Shown: one piece after another, positions 16,049-23,614 of the stretch
Numbering within the stretch: position 1 is the stretch's first letter
Layout: every line of letters starts with the position of its first letter
Assembly: GCF_019977315.1 (NCBI RefSeq)
Contig: NZ_AP024652.1
Span: 4,216,001 to 4,280,000, forward strand
DNA: 64,000 bases
Origin: Arthrobacter sp. StoSoilB22
GTDB taxonomy: Bacteria; Actinomycetota; Actinomycetes; Actinomycetales; Micrococcaceae
Reading direction: 5' to 3'
Notes under the pieces: model-generated
What the model was told of the DNA's origin: nothing
Databases searched by the model: none
What the model saw: only the letters and a program-made list of their open reading frames with translations
Translations under genes and position numbers: made by a program

Positions 16049-16864
16049 ATGCATGCCGGACGGGGAACAAAAAGCACGACGGCGATCACCGCTGCCTGCC
16101 TCATCTTCGGTCTGTGGGTGGCTGGCTGCACTACCGCACCTACCCCAGCTGCCGGTCCCACCCCCTTACCGACGGTTTCGGTCACCCCACGCTCCCCATC
16201 ACCCAGCACCACGCCCACGGCATCCGCGCCCGCTGCGTCAGTTCCTGCCCCACCTACTCCTCCCCCTGCACAGTCCGGGACTCCCTCCGTTGCCGTCCCT
16301 GCCGCTCCACCCTCACCGGCAACACCCACTCCCGCGCCCTCGATCACTCCTTCCGAGGCCCCACCGACCCAGCCGACCGCCGTCGTCGAGCCCTCACCCC
16401 AGCCAGGCACCAGCGCGCCTGAACCAACAGCTACGCCCACCGTCATCCCCGTGGATGCTGACACCACCGGGCCGGCGGTCTACTACGTGGCAATTGACGA
16501 CGGCGGCGCCCGGGGCGTGCGGTTCGGCTGCAACGACAGCCTGGTACCCGTCAGGGGCGTTGCCGTACCCGGCGATCCGCTGTCCGTTGCCCTCGGCCGG
16601 CTCCTGGAAGCCGGAATGCCAGTGGATAGCGATGCAGCCCTCTACGACGCACTGGCCAATTCGTCGCTGCGCTATCTCTCCGGCTACATGAACGGGGCCA
16701 CGGTGGTGGTGAACCTCAGCGGATCACTGCGGCCCGGGGGTGTGTGCGACATCCCGCGCATCCAGGCGCAACTGACGCAGACCATAGTGCAGGCCAGCGG
16801 CGCTTCACGTGCCGAGATCTACGTGAACGGCCGAACACTGACAGAGGCGCTGAGCGTGCGGTGA
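16049..16864 (+). CDS. GerMN-domain lipoprotein with a Pro/Thr-rich linker
   Basis: This is a 271-residue protein if started at ATG 16049, which places a signal peptide correctly: basic start, hydrophobic TTAITAACLIFGLW, then lipobox VAGC near residue 26. A linker of about 110 residues rich in Pro, Thr, Ala and Ser follows. From about residue 138 comes a GerMN-like domain (VYYVAIDDGGARGVRFGCNDSLVPV, then LGRLLEAG, LSGYMNGATVVVNLSG and IQAQLTQTIVQA). GerMN domains occur in spore germination protein GerM and in LpqB. This species need not sporulate; an envelope role is likely. It is monocistronic. Confidence 0.88.
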   Translation: MHAGRGTKSTTAITAACLIFGLWVAGCTTAPTPAAGPTPLPTVSVTPRSPSPSTTPTASAPAASVPAPPTPPPAQSGTPSVAVPAAPPSPATPTPAPSITPSEAPPTQPTAVVEPSPQPGTSAPEPTATPTVIPVDADTTGPAVYYVAIDDGGARGVRFGCNDSLVPVRGVAVPGDPLSVALGRLLEAGMPVDSDAALYDALANSSLRYLSGYMNGATVVVNLSGSLRPGGVCDIPRIQAQLTQTIVQASGASRAEIYVNGRTLTEALSVR

Positions 16865-16899
16865 TGACGGGCTGCCGGTGGCCCCGCAACCCGTTGTGA

Positions 16900-16975
16900 A
16901 GCCGCTGTTCCGTTGTCGCCCGGCAACGTGATAGCGGGCTCGCAACGTGATAGCGGGCTCGCAACGTAGTAGCGG
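16900..16975. repeat. Decayed family A palindrome with 19-bp tandem repeats
   Basis: The left arm CGCTGTTCCGTTG of the family A palindrome is intact. The right arm is altered to CAACGTGATAGCGG. The right-arm segment GCAACGTGATAGCGGGCTC is then repeated in tandem (16923-16941, 16942-16960) with a partial third copy (16961-16975). It lies between the GerMN lipoprotein and the membrane protein ending at 16995. Confidence 0.75.
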
Positions 16976-16994
16976 ACTGGCGGGGCTTGGAGCT

Positions 16995-17534
16995 TCACGC
17001 CGTGGCGATTGCCAACACCCTCCGTAGCGCCCACCCCACGCGAAGAAGCGCCAGGACGGAAGCGAACGCCAGCAGGAAAGCCAGAGCCTCCGGGATCCAC
17101 AGTCCCGTAACGGAGTCTCCCTCCAGAACCACCGTGACCAGGGCGGCAACCACCAGCAAGCCCAAACCAGGGATGGCAAAAAGGAACACCTCGCCGATCT
17201 GGCGCCGGTGTGTGGCGGACAGCTTCTCCAAGGGAAGTTCCCGCTGACCTGGTGCAGCTTTCTTTCCCAACACGTTGATCAACATGGACACGCTGGTGAG
17301 AGTCAGCCCCGCCGTGGCCCCGGCCAGGGTGGCGAGTGTCTGGAACAGTGTTCGCCGGGCCCCAGGGTCCACGCTCTCCAGCATCAGCGGTTGACGCGCA
17401 AGCAGCGATATTGCCAGCCAGATGATCACGGCAAGCGCAGCCCAAGCGAAGTCAGCACCGGGATGCAGGAGAAACCAACGCCACAGAGTCCTGCGGCGCC
17501 CGTTCCGCTGGACGTCAACCTCGTACAAGCTCAT
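16995..17534 (-). CDS. Four-span membrane protein, second gene of an unrecognised pair
   Basis: This is a 179-residue protein from ATG 17534, which has an AAGGTGG ribosome site; GTG 17546 is an alternative. Four hydrophobic segments are visible: FAWAALAVIIWLAISLLA, TLATLAGATAGLTLTSVSMLINVL, VFLFAIPGLGLLVVAALVTVVL and PEALAFLLAFASVLALLRVGW. The loop between spans 2 and 3 is basic (RELPLEKLSATHRRQIG). I do not recognise the family. Its start overlaps the end of the upstream gene by 20 bases, so the two are translated together. A small membrane protein coupled to a soluble partner could be an effector or sensor pair; this is inference. Confidence 0.72.
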   Translation of the reverse strand: MSLYEVDVQRNGRRRTLWRWFLLHPGADFAWAALAVIIWLAISLLARQPLMLESVDPGARRTLFQTLATLAGATAGLTLTSVSMLINVLGKKAAPGQRELPLEKLSATHRRQIGEVFLFAIPGLGLLVVAALVTVVLEGDSVTGLWIPEALAFLLAFASVLALLRVGWALRRVLAIATA

Positions 17535-18627
17535 GGTCGCCACCACCTTGGCTCTCCCCTGCTGACTGATCCGCCTCTCCGGCCGCCTTGCCTGCCTTTC
17601 CAGCTACTTGACGGGCCCTTTCAGCTACTTGCCCGGCCCTTTCAGCGCTCTCCGCAGCCGCCAGTGCCGCCCGGACAGTGGCCATTCCACCCGCAACGAT
17701 GTCCGGCACCAGGCCCGAGTCAGCCGAGCCCCTGATGTCCGGCAAAGTCCTGGCGAAAAACGCCTCGTTGTCCCTGGCTTGTTTGTTGAGGATAACGATT
17801 GCTTCTGCGGTGGATTTTTGAGGATCGTTGAAGACGTCCGGGTCCACTTCGATGTGCGAGATGAACCGCTCCTTGAGAAGGTCCACCACTTCACGGTCCC
17901 CAGTCAGGGAGTCCTTGCCCTCAGCCACCACGTAGTCGAAATGATCCACGGATCCGGCCCGGCGAAAAAGGTGGATCAGTTGTTGGATCCGCTCCCGAAT
18001 CCGCTGCTTGTCCTCGGCCTTGCCGGACCTGCCAACGCTCAAGGAAATCCGGAACGTGCCCTGATTCATGAGACGGGAAGCGCTGTCCAGGACGTCCGCC
18101 CATTCGCCGTCCATGAGCTTTCCGGACAAACGTTCAGCAGGAAGCGCGAACTCGAAACGGCTCACCTCCAGCCGGGTCAGGATTTCCTCGATGTCCTCGC
18201 GGACTACCGGCACCAGGCTGGGCTCAAGTCCCAGCATTCCTTCGAGGTACTCGCCCAGCCTGGACGCACGTGGTCCGTTACCGCTGGTCAGCACCGCGAT
18301 GACATTGCGCTTCAGGAAGGCAAAGTACGTGGTCTCCAGCAGGTGGTCACCGGGAGCCAAAGGCAGGGGCTTGCGGCGGCCAAGAGCATCGCCGACACTC
18401 GGCAGGTTGGTGTCCCTTACCCTGTCCAACAGCAGCACTGGAAACGGTGATGATGCGGCGGCCTGTGCGAGCAACACCGTGCCGTCGATGCTCGTGAAGT
18501 GCCTGTCCGTCCCCGTATCCTGGGCCTTCTTCAATACCTCGGCCACACGGCGGGCCGGAAACGGACGGCTGAGCTCGTCACCGTTCAGCTGTTCGATCCG
18601 CCAGAACTGCACACTGCGCCGTGCCAT
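17515..18627 (-). CDS. Unrecognised soluble protein, first gene of a two-gene unit
   Basis: This is a 370-residue protein from ATG 18627 with a good AGGGGAG ribosome site. There is no signal peptide or membrane span. Notable parts: RSVQFWRIEQL at the start, the block LLETTYFAFLKRNVIAVLTSGNGPRASRLGEYLEGML near residues 95-130, a middle region rich in charged helices, and a C-terminal Ala/Glu helix (AALAAAESAERAGQVAERA) before a Gly/Glu tail. My recollection is that similar proteins with an F-x-x-x-N-x-x-G-P-R-x-S-R-L pattern are annotated as hypothetical and can occur in variable regions; this is unverified. Overlap with the membrane gene argues for a joint function. Confidence 0.72.
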   Translation of the reverse strand: MARRSVQFWRIEQLNGDELSRPFPARRVAEVLKKAQDTGTDRHFTSIDGTVLLAQAAASSPFPVLLLDRVRDTNLPSVGDALGRRKPLPLAPGDHLLETTYFAFLKRNVIAVLTSGNGPRASRLGEYLEGMLGLEPSLVPVVREDIEEILTRLEVSRFEFALPAERLSGKLMDGEWADVLDSASRLMNQGTFRISLSVGRSGKAEDKQRIRERIQQLIHLFRRAGSVDHFDYVVAEGKDSLTGDREVVDLLKERFISHIEVDPDVFNDPQKSTAEAIVILNKQARDNEAFFARTLPDIRGSADSGLVPDIVAGGMATVRAALAAAESAERAGQVAERARQVAGKAGKAAGEADQSAGESQGGGDHELVRG

Positions 18628-18729
18628 GGATTCTCCCCTCGTCTTCCGTGACCCACGCTAGTGGCGAGGTCTGACATTAAAGCCGCGTGCCGCCGTCGTG
18701 CCTCATCCGGTTCCCGGTGCAGCGAAAGG

Positions 18730-19578
18730 TCACAGGCTGTATTTGGGCCCCGGGGCGAAGAGCGAATCCATCTCATCGTGGCTGCGCGTGCCTGAGAGCC
18801 CGGCCCAGTTGCCATCGCCGAGGATCTCCTTCGCAACGCGGGCCACCTGGGCGTACGCCGCTTTGGCGGTGTTGCCACCGATGCTGACGCGCCGAACGCC
18901 GGCGTCGTGCAATTCCAGAGGCGACGGCGCACCGACTCCCGCAAGTGCGTTAAGCGGGGCGGGAATCCGGTTGGACAGCTCGTGGAGGACATGCAGATCC
19001 ACCACGCCGGGAACGAAGATTCCGTCCGCACCCGCCGTGAGGTAGGCCTCGGCACGCCGCAGGGTCTCCTCGTAGGCGGTGTCCGGGAACTCGCCTGACA
19101 GGTACGTGTCCGTGCGGGCATTGATGAACAACGGAATGCCGCGCTCGTCAGCGACCAGGCGGATCAACGCGATCCGGCGCGATTGCTCGTCGATGTCAGT
19201 GAGCGGCTCAGTTGCGGAATCCTCGATGTTGATTCCCACTGCACCTGCGTCCAGGACGGCGTGGACGGTCGCCCGGAGTTCATCATCGGTTCGCCCGTAG
19301 CCCGTCTCGATGTCGGCCGAAACCGGCAATCGGGTTGCCCCCGCGATGCGCCCCAGTGCTGCCATGGCCAAACCCCACGGCACGTGGTCCCCGTCGCGGA
19401 ACCCCAGGCTCCAGGAAACGGCTGAACTCGAGGTGGCAATCGCCGTCGCACCTGCCTCCTCCACAACCCTGGCGGAGGCGGCATCCCAGACGTTCACCAA
19501 CACCAAGGGGGCGGGCCCGGCGTCGTGGAGCTTATGGAAGTGTTCGGCTTTGGTCACGGATCCCCGGTGCGCTGTCAT
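18730..19578 (-). CDS. Isocitrate lyase / PEP mutase superfamily enzyme
   Basis: This is a 282-residue protein from ATG 19578. The superfamily fold is marked by NVWDAASARVVEEAGATAIATSSSA (residues 28-55), PVSADIETGYG (about 82-92), the GINIEDS metal-site motif and INARTDTYL near 150. Members cleave or form C-C or P-C bonds in 2-methylisocitrate, oxaloacetate or phosphonopyruvate. The KKCGH catalytic motif of true isocitrate lyase is not evident, so the substrate is open. It is divergent from an aminotransferase gene across a 110-base gap with an inverted repeat. Confidence 0.9.
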   Translation of the reverse strand: MTAHRGSVTKAEHFHKLHDAGPAPLVLVNVWDAASARVVEEAGATAIATSSSAVSWSLGFRDGDHVPWGLAMAALGRIAGATRLPVSADIETGYGRTDDELRATVHAVLDAGAVGINIEDSATEPLTDIDEQSRRIALIRLVADERGIPLFINARTDTYLSGEFPDTAYEETLRRAEAYLTAGADGIFVPGVVDLHVLHELSNRIPAPLNALAGVGAPSPLELHDAGVRRVSIGGNTAKAAYAQVARVAKEILGDGNWAGLSGTRSHDEMDSLFAPGPKYSL

Positions 19579-19648
19579 AGCTACATTCCAGCCTTTCCCG
19601 ATCCCCGCGTAAAGCGTGACCTGAGAAAGTAAAAGCGTTCGAAAACAT

Positions 19649-19669
19649 ATGTTGCCTCATTAGCAACAT
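19649..19669. promoter_or_regulatory. Inverted repeat in a divergent promoter region
   Basis: ATGTTGC (19649-19655) and GCAACAT (19663-19669) form a perfect 7-base inverted repeat with a 7-base spacer. It lies between the PEP mutase-like and aminotransferase genes and could bind one regulator controlling both. No regulator gene is adjacent. Confidence 0.45.
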
Positions 19670-19688
19670 CGGGGAGTATCCTGAGACT

Positions 19689-20996
19689 GTGACCCACGAA
19701 ACATTGGATGCCGGCGCAACGCTGCCCGCTGAAGCCATCGACGCCATTGAGCGGGCCGCCACGGCCTCTCACCCGCACGAGGAACTGTTCTCCGCGCGGG
19801 CCGCCAACATCAAACAGTCCGCTGTCCGGGACGTCTTCGACATTTCCATGCAACCAGGCCTTGTCTCCCTTGCTGGCGGCAACCCCTACTTGCAGTCGCT
19901 GCCGCTGGAAAAGCTCGGCCAGACCGCCGCCCGCATTATCGCGGAGGAGGGAATGACCGCCCTGCAGTACGGCGGCGGCCAAGGCACCGAAGAACTCCGC
20001 CAGCAGATCTGCACCATCATGGCCGCTGAAGGAATCACCGATGCCCACCCCGACAACATCGTTATCACCGCGGGATCCCAGTCGGCTCAGGACGTTGCCA
20101 CCAAGGTCTTCTGCAACCCCGGCGATGTTGTGTTGGTGGAGAACCCCACATATGTAGGCGCCCTGAACACGTTCGAGGCGTACCAGGTTCAGGTGGAACC
20201 GATCGAAATGGACGACGACGGCCTGGTACCGGAACTGCTTGAGGCCAGGATCGCGGCACTCCAGTCAGAGGGCAAGAACATCAAGTTCCTCTACACGATC
20301 CCCAACTTCAACAACCCCTCCGGCATCACCTTGGCCGAGGAGCGCAGGCAGCGGATCGTCGATATATGCCGCACTGCGAATATTATTGTCCTCGAGGACA
20401 ACCCCTATGGACTGCTGCGGTTCGACGGCCACCCGATCGCCCCCATGCGGGCCGCCAACCCGGACGACATCATCTACCTCGGCTCGTTCTCCAAGATCTT
20501 CGCTCCTGGACTCCGCATTGGCTGGGCGCTTGTTCCCGCACACTTGCAGCGGCGCTTCTACCTGGCCTCCGAGGCAGTGACGCTCTGCCCGCCGCCACTG
20601 AACCAGATGCTCGTCTCGGCATATCTCCGCGAGTACGACTGGCAAGGTCAGATCGACACCTACCGGGCCCTCTATGCAGAGCGCTGCAAGGCACTCCTGT
20701 CCGCGCTCCAGGAGTACATGCCGGCCGGACTCACCTGGACCCGCCCGGATGGCGGCTTTTTCGTCTGGGTCACCCTGCCTGAAGGCGTAGACACCTATCC
20801 CCTGCTCGGAAAGGCGATCGACGCCGGCGTCGTCTTCATCCCCGGCGCAGCCTTCTCACCAGCCGACGGGCCGTCCAATAAACTCCGCCTCGCATTCAGC
20901 GCCGTGCCGCCGGATACGATAGCCGAAGGCGTCCGCCGCTTGGCCCCCGTCCTGGCGGAAGCCATTGAAGCTACCAATGAAGGAGCACCGCAATGA
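19689..20996 (+). CDS. PLP-dependent class I/II aminotransferase
   Basis: This is a 435-residue protein from GTG 19689. It has the fold-type I features of the 2-aminoadipate / MocR-aminotransferase subgroup: VSLAGGNPYLQSLPL near residue 58, the substrate block YTIPNFNNPSGITL near 200, LEDNPYGLLRFDG near 235 and the PLP lysine in LGSFSKIFAPGLRIGW near 265. There is no N-terminal GntR DNA-binding domain, so it is an enzyme and not a MocR regulator. It transfers amino groups between an amino acid and a 2-oxo acid; the substrate is not clear. Its stop overlaps the start of a universal stress protein gene. Confidence 0.93.
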   Translation: MTHETLDAGATLPAEAIDAIERAATASHPHEELFSARAANIKQSAVRDVFDISMQPGLVSLAGGNPYLQSLPLEKLGQTAARIIAEEGMTALQYGGGQGTEELRQQICTIMAAEGITDAHPDNIVITAGSQSAQDVATKVFCNPGDVVLVENPTYVGALNTFEAYQVQVEPIEMDDDGLVPELLEARIAALQSEGKNIKFLYTIPNFNNPSGITLAEERRQRIVDICRTANIIVLEDNPYGLLRFDGHPIAPMRAANPDDIIYLGSFSKIFAPGLRIGWALVPAHLQRRFYLASEAVTLCPPPLNQMLVSAYLREYDWQGQIDTYRALYAERCKALLSALQEYMPAGLTWTRPDGGFFVWVTLPEGVDTYPLLGKAIDAGVVFIPGAAFSPADGPSNKLRLAFSAVPPDTIAEGVRRLAPVLAEAIEATNEGAPQ

Positions 20997-21421
20997 CCGG
21001 AGTTGTGATTGTAGGAGTAGACGGCAGCGAGACCGCAATGAGGGCAGCGCAGGCCGCCCAGCAGTTGGCGATCGGCCTCGGAGCCAGCCTTCGCGTGGTG
21101 AGTGCCTTCGACAGCAACCGGACAGAGGTTGTTGAGATCGGCACGGACAAGTGGATCGTCTCCGATGCCGCCGAGGCCGAAGCTGTGGCCCGCGCAGTAG
21201 CCGAGCGTCTGGCTGACGACCGCCTTGAGGTCACCTACTCTGCAGCCCGCGGCAAGCCCGGGGAAGCTTTGGTCAAGGAAGCTGAAGTGCATGAGGCCCG
21301 CCTGATTGTGGTGGGTAATCGTCGCATGCAGGGCTTGGGCCGCGTGCTTGGAAGCGTAGCCAACACCGTGGCACACACGGCACCCTGCGATGTCTACATC
21401 GCCAAAACCGACCAGCCGTAA
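20993..21421 (+). CDS. Universal stress protein, UspA family
   Basis: This is a 142-residue single-domain protein from ATG 20993, overlapping the aminotransferase stop by 4 bases. It begins VVIVGVDGSETAMRAAQ and contains the ATP-binding pattern VGNRRMQGLGRVLGSVAN near residues 103-120, so it is probably of the ATP-binding type. It ends APCDVYIAK as usual for the family. The role is in stress resistance. A strong terminator follows. Confidence 0.95.
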   Translation: MTGVVIVGVDGSETAMRAAQAAQQLAIGLGASLRVVSAFDSNRTEVVEIGTDKWIVSDAAEAEAVARAVAERLADDRLEVTYSAARGKPGEALVKEAEVHEARLIVVGNRRMQGLGRVLGSVANTVAHTAPCDVYIAKTDQP

Positions 21422-21438
21422 AGCGAGCTGAATCACGC

Positions 21439-21467
21439 GGCCGGGTGGGGAGTCTCACCCGGCCTTT
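21439..21467 (+). terminator. Terminator after the aminotransferase-Usp operon
   Basis: The arms GGCCGGGTG (21439-21447) and CACCCGGCC (21456-21464) pair perfectly and are followed by TTT. It lies 18 bases past the Usp stop. Confidence 0.8.
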
Positions 21468-21566
21468 GGCGCCCTTTAAGCAGGATCCCCAACGTCATCG
21501 TTATAAAATCGAGATGCCCCCAATGGCGCGTGCCACCTCCACTTACTGACTTCAGGGGATCATCTT

Positions 21567-21905
21567 TTGCTTACTTTGCAGCCGCGCCAGCGCGTGGGAC
21601 ACGACATTCTGCTTGCCCGCCACGGCAACCACATCAGCACCATGCGCTACGACCGGGGCAACGATCGCATCATCGCCATGCTCGACGACGGCTCCTGGGA
21701 CAGCGCCCCCAACATGATCTCCCCCAGCCTTGAGATGCCCGAAACATTCGGCAGCGTCTTCCGCAAAGATTGGCGCTTCCTGTCCCTGGCGTGCGTCGCC
21801 ATGGTGACCGTGGCCGCCGTCGCCATGGGCATCAGTGTTGAGATGGCAAACCACATGTCGACGACGGAACTTCAGGCGCTGCTGGTCAGTTACCCGGCGT
21901 TCTAG
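21567..21905 (+). CDS. Small protein with one C-terminal membrane span, function unknown
   Basis: This is a 112-residue protein from TTG 21567, supported by an AGGGGAT ribosome site 7 bases upstream. Residues 10-60 are soluble (DILLARHGNHISTMRYDRGNDRI). One hydrophobic span follows (LACVAMVTVAAVAMGISV). I recognise no family. The last 20 bases overlap the convergent truncated permease. Confidence 0.55.
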   Translation: MLTLQPRQRVGHDILLARHGNHISTMRYDRGNDRIIAMLDDGSWDSAPNMISPSLEMPETFGSVFRKDWRFLSLACVAMVTVAAVAMGISVEMANHMSTTELQALLVSYPAF

Positions 21906-22740
21906 CGCCCTCGCGTTCCCCGGACTTAGGTCCCGCCGGGACCGCAGCCGCGGCGACCATGCCGTCGTCGAACGTGAGAGCTACCTGCCCTCCGGACTTC
22001 CGCCTGCGCAGCAGGAAAATAACGGCTCCGACTGCAAGCCACGCGGCGCCCAGCAGGTACGTGAACCAGGCCAGCGAAGTCCATAGCCAGGCGATGAAGG
22101 CAAAACCCAGCACCGGCATGACCAGATTGCGCACAATCCCCGCTGCTCCCCGCTTCCGCAGGTCGAAAAAGACCACCTTGATGGTTGCCAGGTTCACCAC
22201 GGCGAAGGCGACCAGAGCCCCGAAGTTGATCATGTACACCGCCTGTTCCAGCGTGATGACAAGGGCAATCAAAGACACCGCAGAGACAAGCACCGCTGCG
22301 AAGTAGGGCGTCCGGAAGCGCGGGTGCAGCCTCGCCAAGGCCTCGGGCAGAATCCTGTCCCTTCCCATGGCATAGATAACCCGGCTAACGCTCATCTGGG
22401 CAGCAGTCCCGCACAGAACCAAACCGCAAAGGTTCACGATCACGAAAACCACCATGAGCACATCCCCTCCTGCGCGCTGCATGAGTTCGGTCCCCGCGGC
22501 ATCGAGGTTCATGATGGATCTCCAATCGGGAGCGATCAGACTACCGGCCACGGAAAACACGGTGTAGCCCAAGCCGGCAAAAAGCGTGGACAGGACGATG
22601 CCCCGCGGCACATCGCGTTGGGGATTCCGAGACTCTTCGGAGAGCGTGGAAACGCCATCGAATCCCAGGAAGGCAAAGGCCACAATGGCAGCAGCCGCCA
22701 TCACCGGTGCGACCCCACCTTCCCCCGGAGTCAGCGGCCG
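21886..22740 (-). pseudogene. APC-family amino-acid permease, 5' half missing
   Basis: The frame encodes the C-terminal half of an APC-superfamily permease: the conserved VAFAFLGFDGVSTLSEESRNPQ (normally after transmembrane helix 5), then about six more spans and a C-terminal tail. Full-length members are near 480-500 residues; here only about 280 remain. Upstream of the GTG at 22704 the frame still reads family-like residues (TPGEGGVAPV) to about 22740, then continues into unrelated sequence without a start or signal. The N-terminal five spans are absent, so the product is very unlikely to transport. The gap 22741-22891 holds a small hairpin (CCCTC/GAGGG near 22834-22850) and a short direct repeat (AGGTGCTGCGGCTA) but no permease remnant. 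Confidence 0.8.
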
Positions 22741-22891
22741 GGTATCGGCTCGAATTTGCTGCGAACTCCATCCCGGAGCTTGTAGTAGACCGGCCCGCTC
22801 CTCTGCGGGTGGTGCGGGGCGGTGGAGCCGTGACCCTCGACGGTTGAGGGCACCGCACGCCTGAAGGTGCTGCGGCTACGAGGTGCTGCGG

Positions 22892-23614
22892 CTAGAGCAT
22901 CCACTCCCGCAACAGCCACCACAGGCCGGCGATCACAATGCCTCCAAACAAGGAGCCTGCAATGACCTGCGCTAGGGTGTGGGCCCGCAAAACCAGCCGT
23001 GACCAGCCAACAGCCGGCACGAGGAGCAGCAAAGGGAGCCAAGCCGGCCCAAACATGAGGATGGCAATCACCACTGCGGCCGCCAGGGCCGAGGCGTGAC
23101 CACTCATTTTCCAGAACGCACTGACGACGGCTAAAACCCCGATGCCCCCTATGAGCGCGATGATCATCACCGCGACTCCCACAGGGCCGTTAAGCAAGTG
23201 CAGCACCAGCAACCCAACCAGCACGGAAACAAGCGTCATCAGAAGCAACGCGGGCCGTTGACGGCGGTCGCTGACGTGATGGTCTGTGATCCTGCCCAGC
23301 TTCACCATCACCAGGACATAGGCCAAGGGCAAGACGCAGACGAACATCGCCGCGAGCAGCCCGAACCACATGGTCCCTGGGAACCCGGGTTCCGTAGCAG
23401 GGCTGATCATCAGAAGAACGAACACGACAACCGGTGGCTGGAAAACTTCCGTCAGCACGCGGGCCACCCTGCGCAACGGCCCAGTCACCACGTGAAGCTG
23501 TCCGCGGCCGGTTTCCTCCAGTGTTGCCCCGGCGCCAGAAGTAATCCCGGCGCCAGAAGTAGTCCCGGCGCCCGCTGTTGTCCCGGCTCCGGTACGGGCT
23601 TTCTCGTCAGTCAA
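22892..23614 (-). CDS. PAP2-family membrane phosphatase
   Basis: This is a 240-residue protein from ATG 23614, overlapping the E2 gene by 8 bases. The N-terminal 30 residues are a low-complexity Gly/Ala/Thr repeat (GAGTTSGAGITSGAG). About five membrane spans follow. The PAP2 motifs appear reduced: SDRRQRPALL near 115, KMSGHASALAAAV near 168-180 (SGH motif) and SRLVLRAHTLAQVIAGSLFGG near 205-225 (SR-x5-H). These are the catalytic residues of lipid phosphatases acting outside the membrane. It lies at the end of the oxoacid dehydrogenase operon but is functionally unrelated. Confidence 0.88.
   Translation of the reverse strand: MTDEKARTGAGTTAGAGTTSGAGITSGAGATLEETGRGQLHVVTGPLRRVARVLTEVFQPPVVVFVLLMISPATEPGFPGTMWFGLLAAMFVCVLPLAYVLVMVKLGRITDHHVSDRRQRPALLLMTLVSVLVGLLVLHLLNGPVGVAVMIIALIGGIGVLAVVSAFWKMSGHASALAAAVVIAILMFGPAWLPLLLLVPAVGWSRLVLRAHTLAQVIAGSLFGGIVIAGLWWLLREWML

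Noticed and set aside
22731..23042. Leftward frame ending in a plausible-looking peptide (GPVYYKLRDG)
   Set aside because: Most of it is an out-of-frame reading of the PAP2 gene; the remaining 40 codons are too short to assign and may be a remnant.
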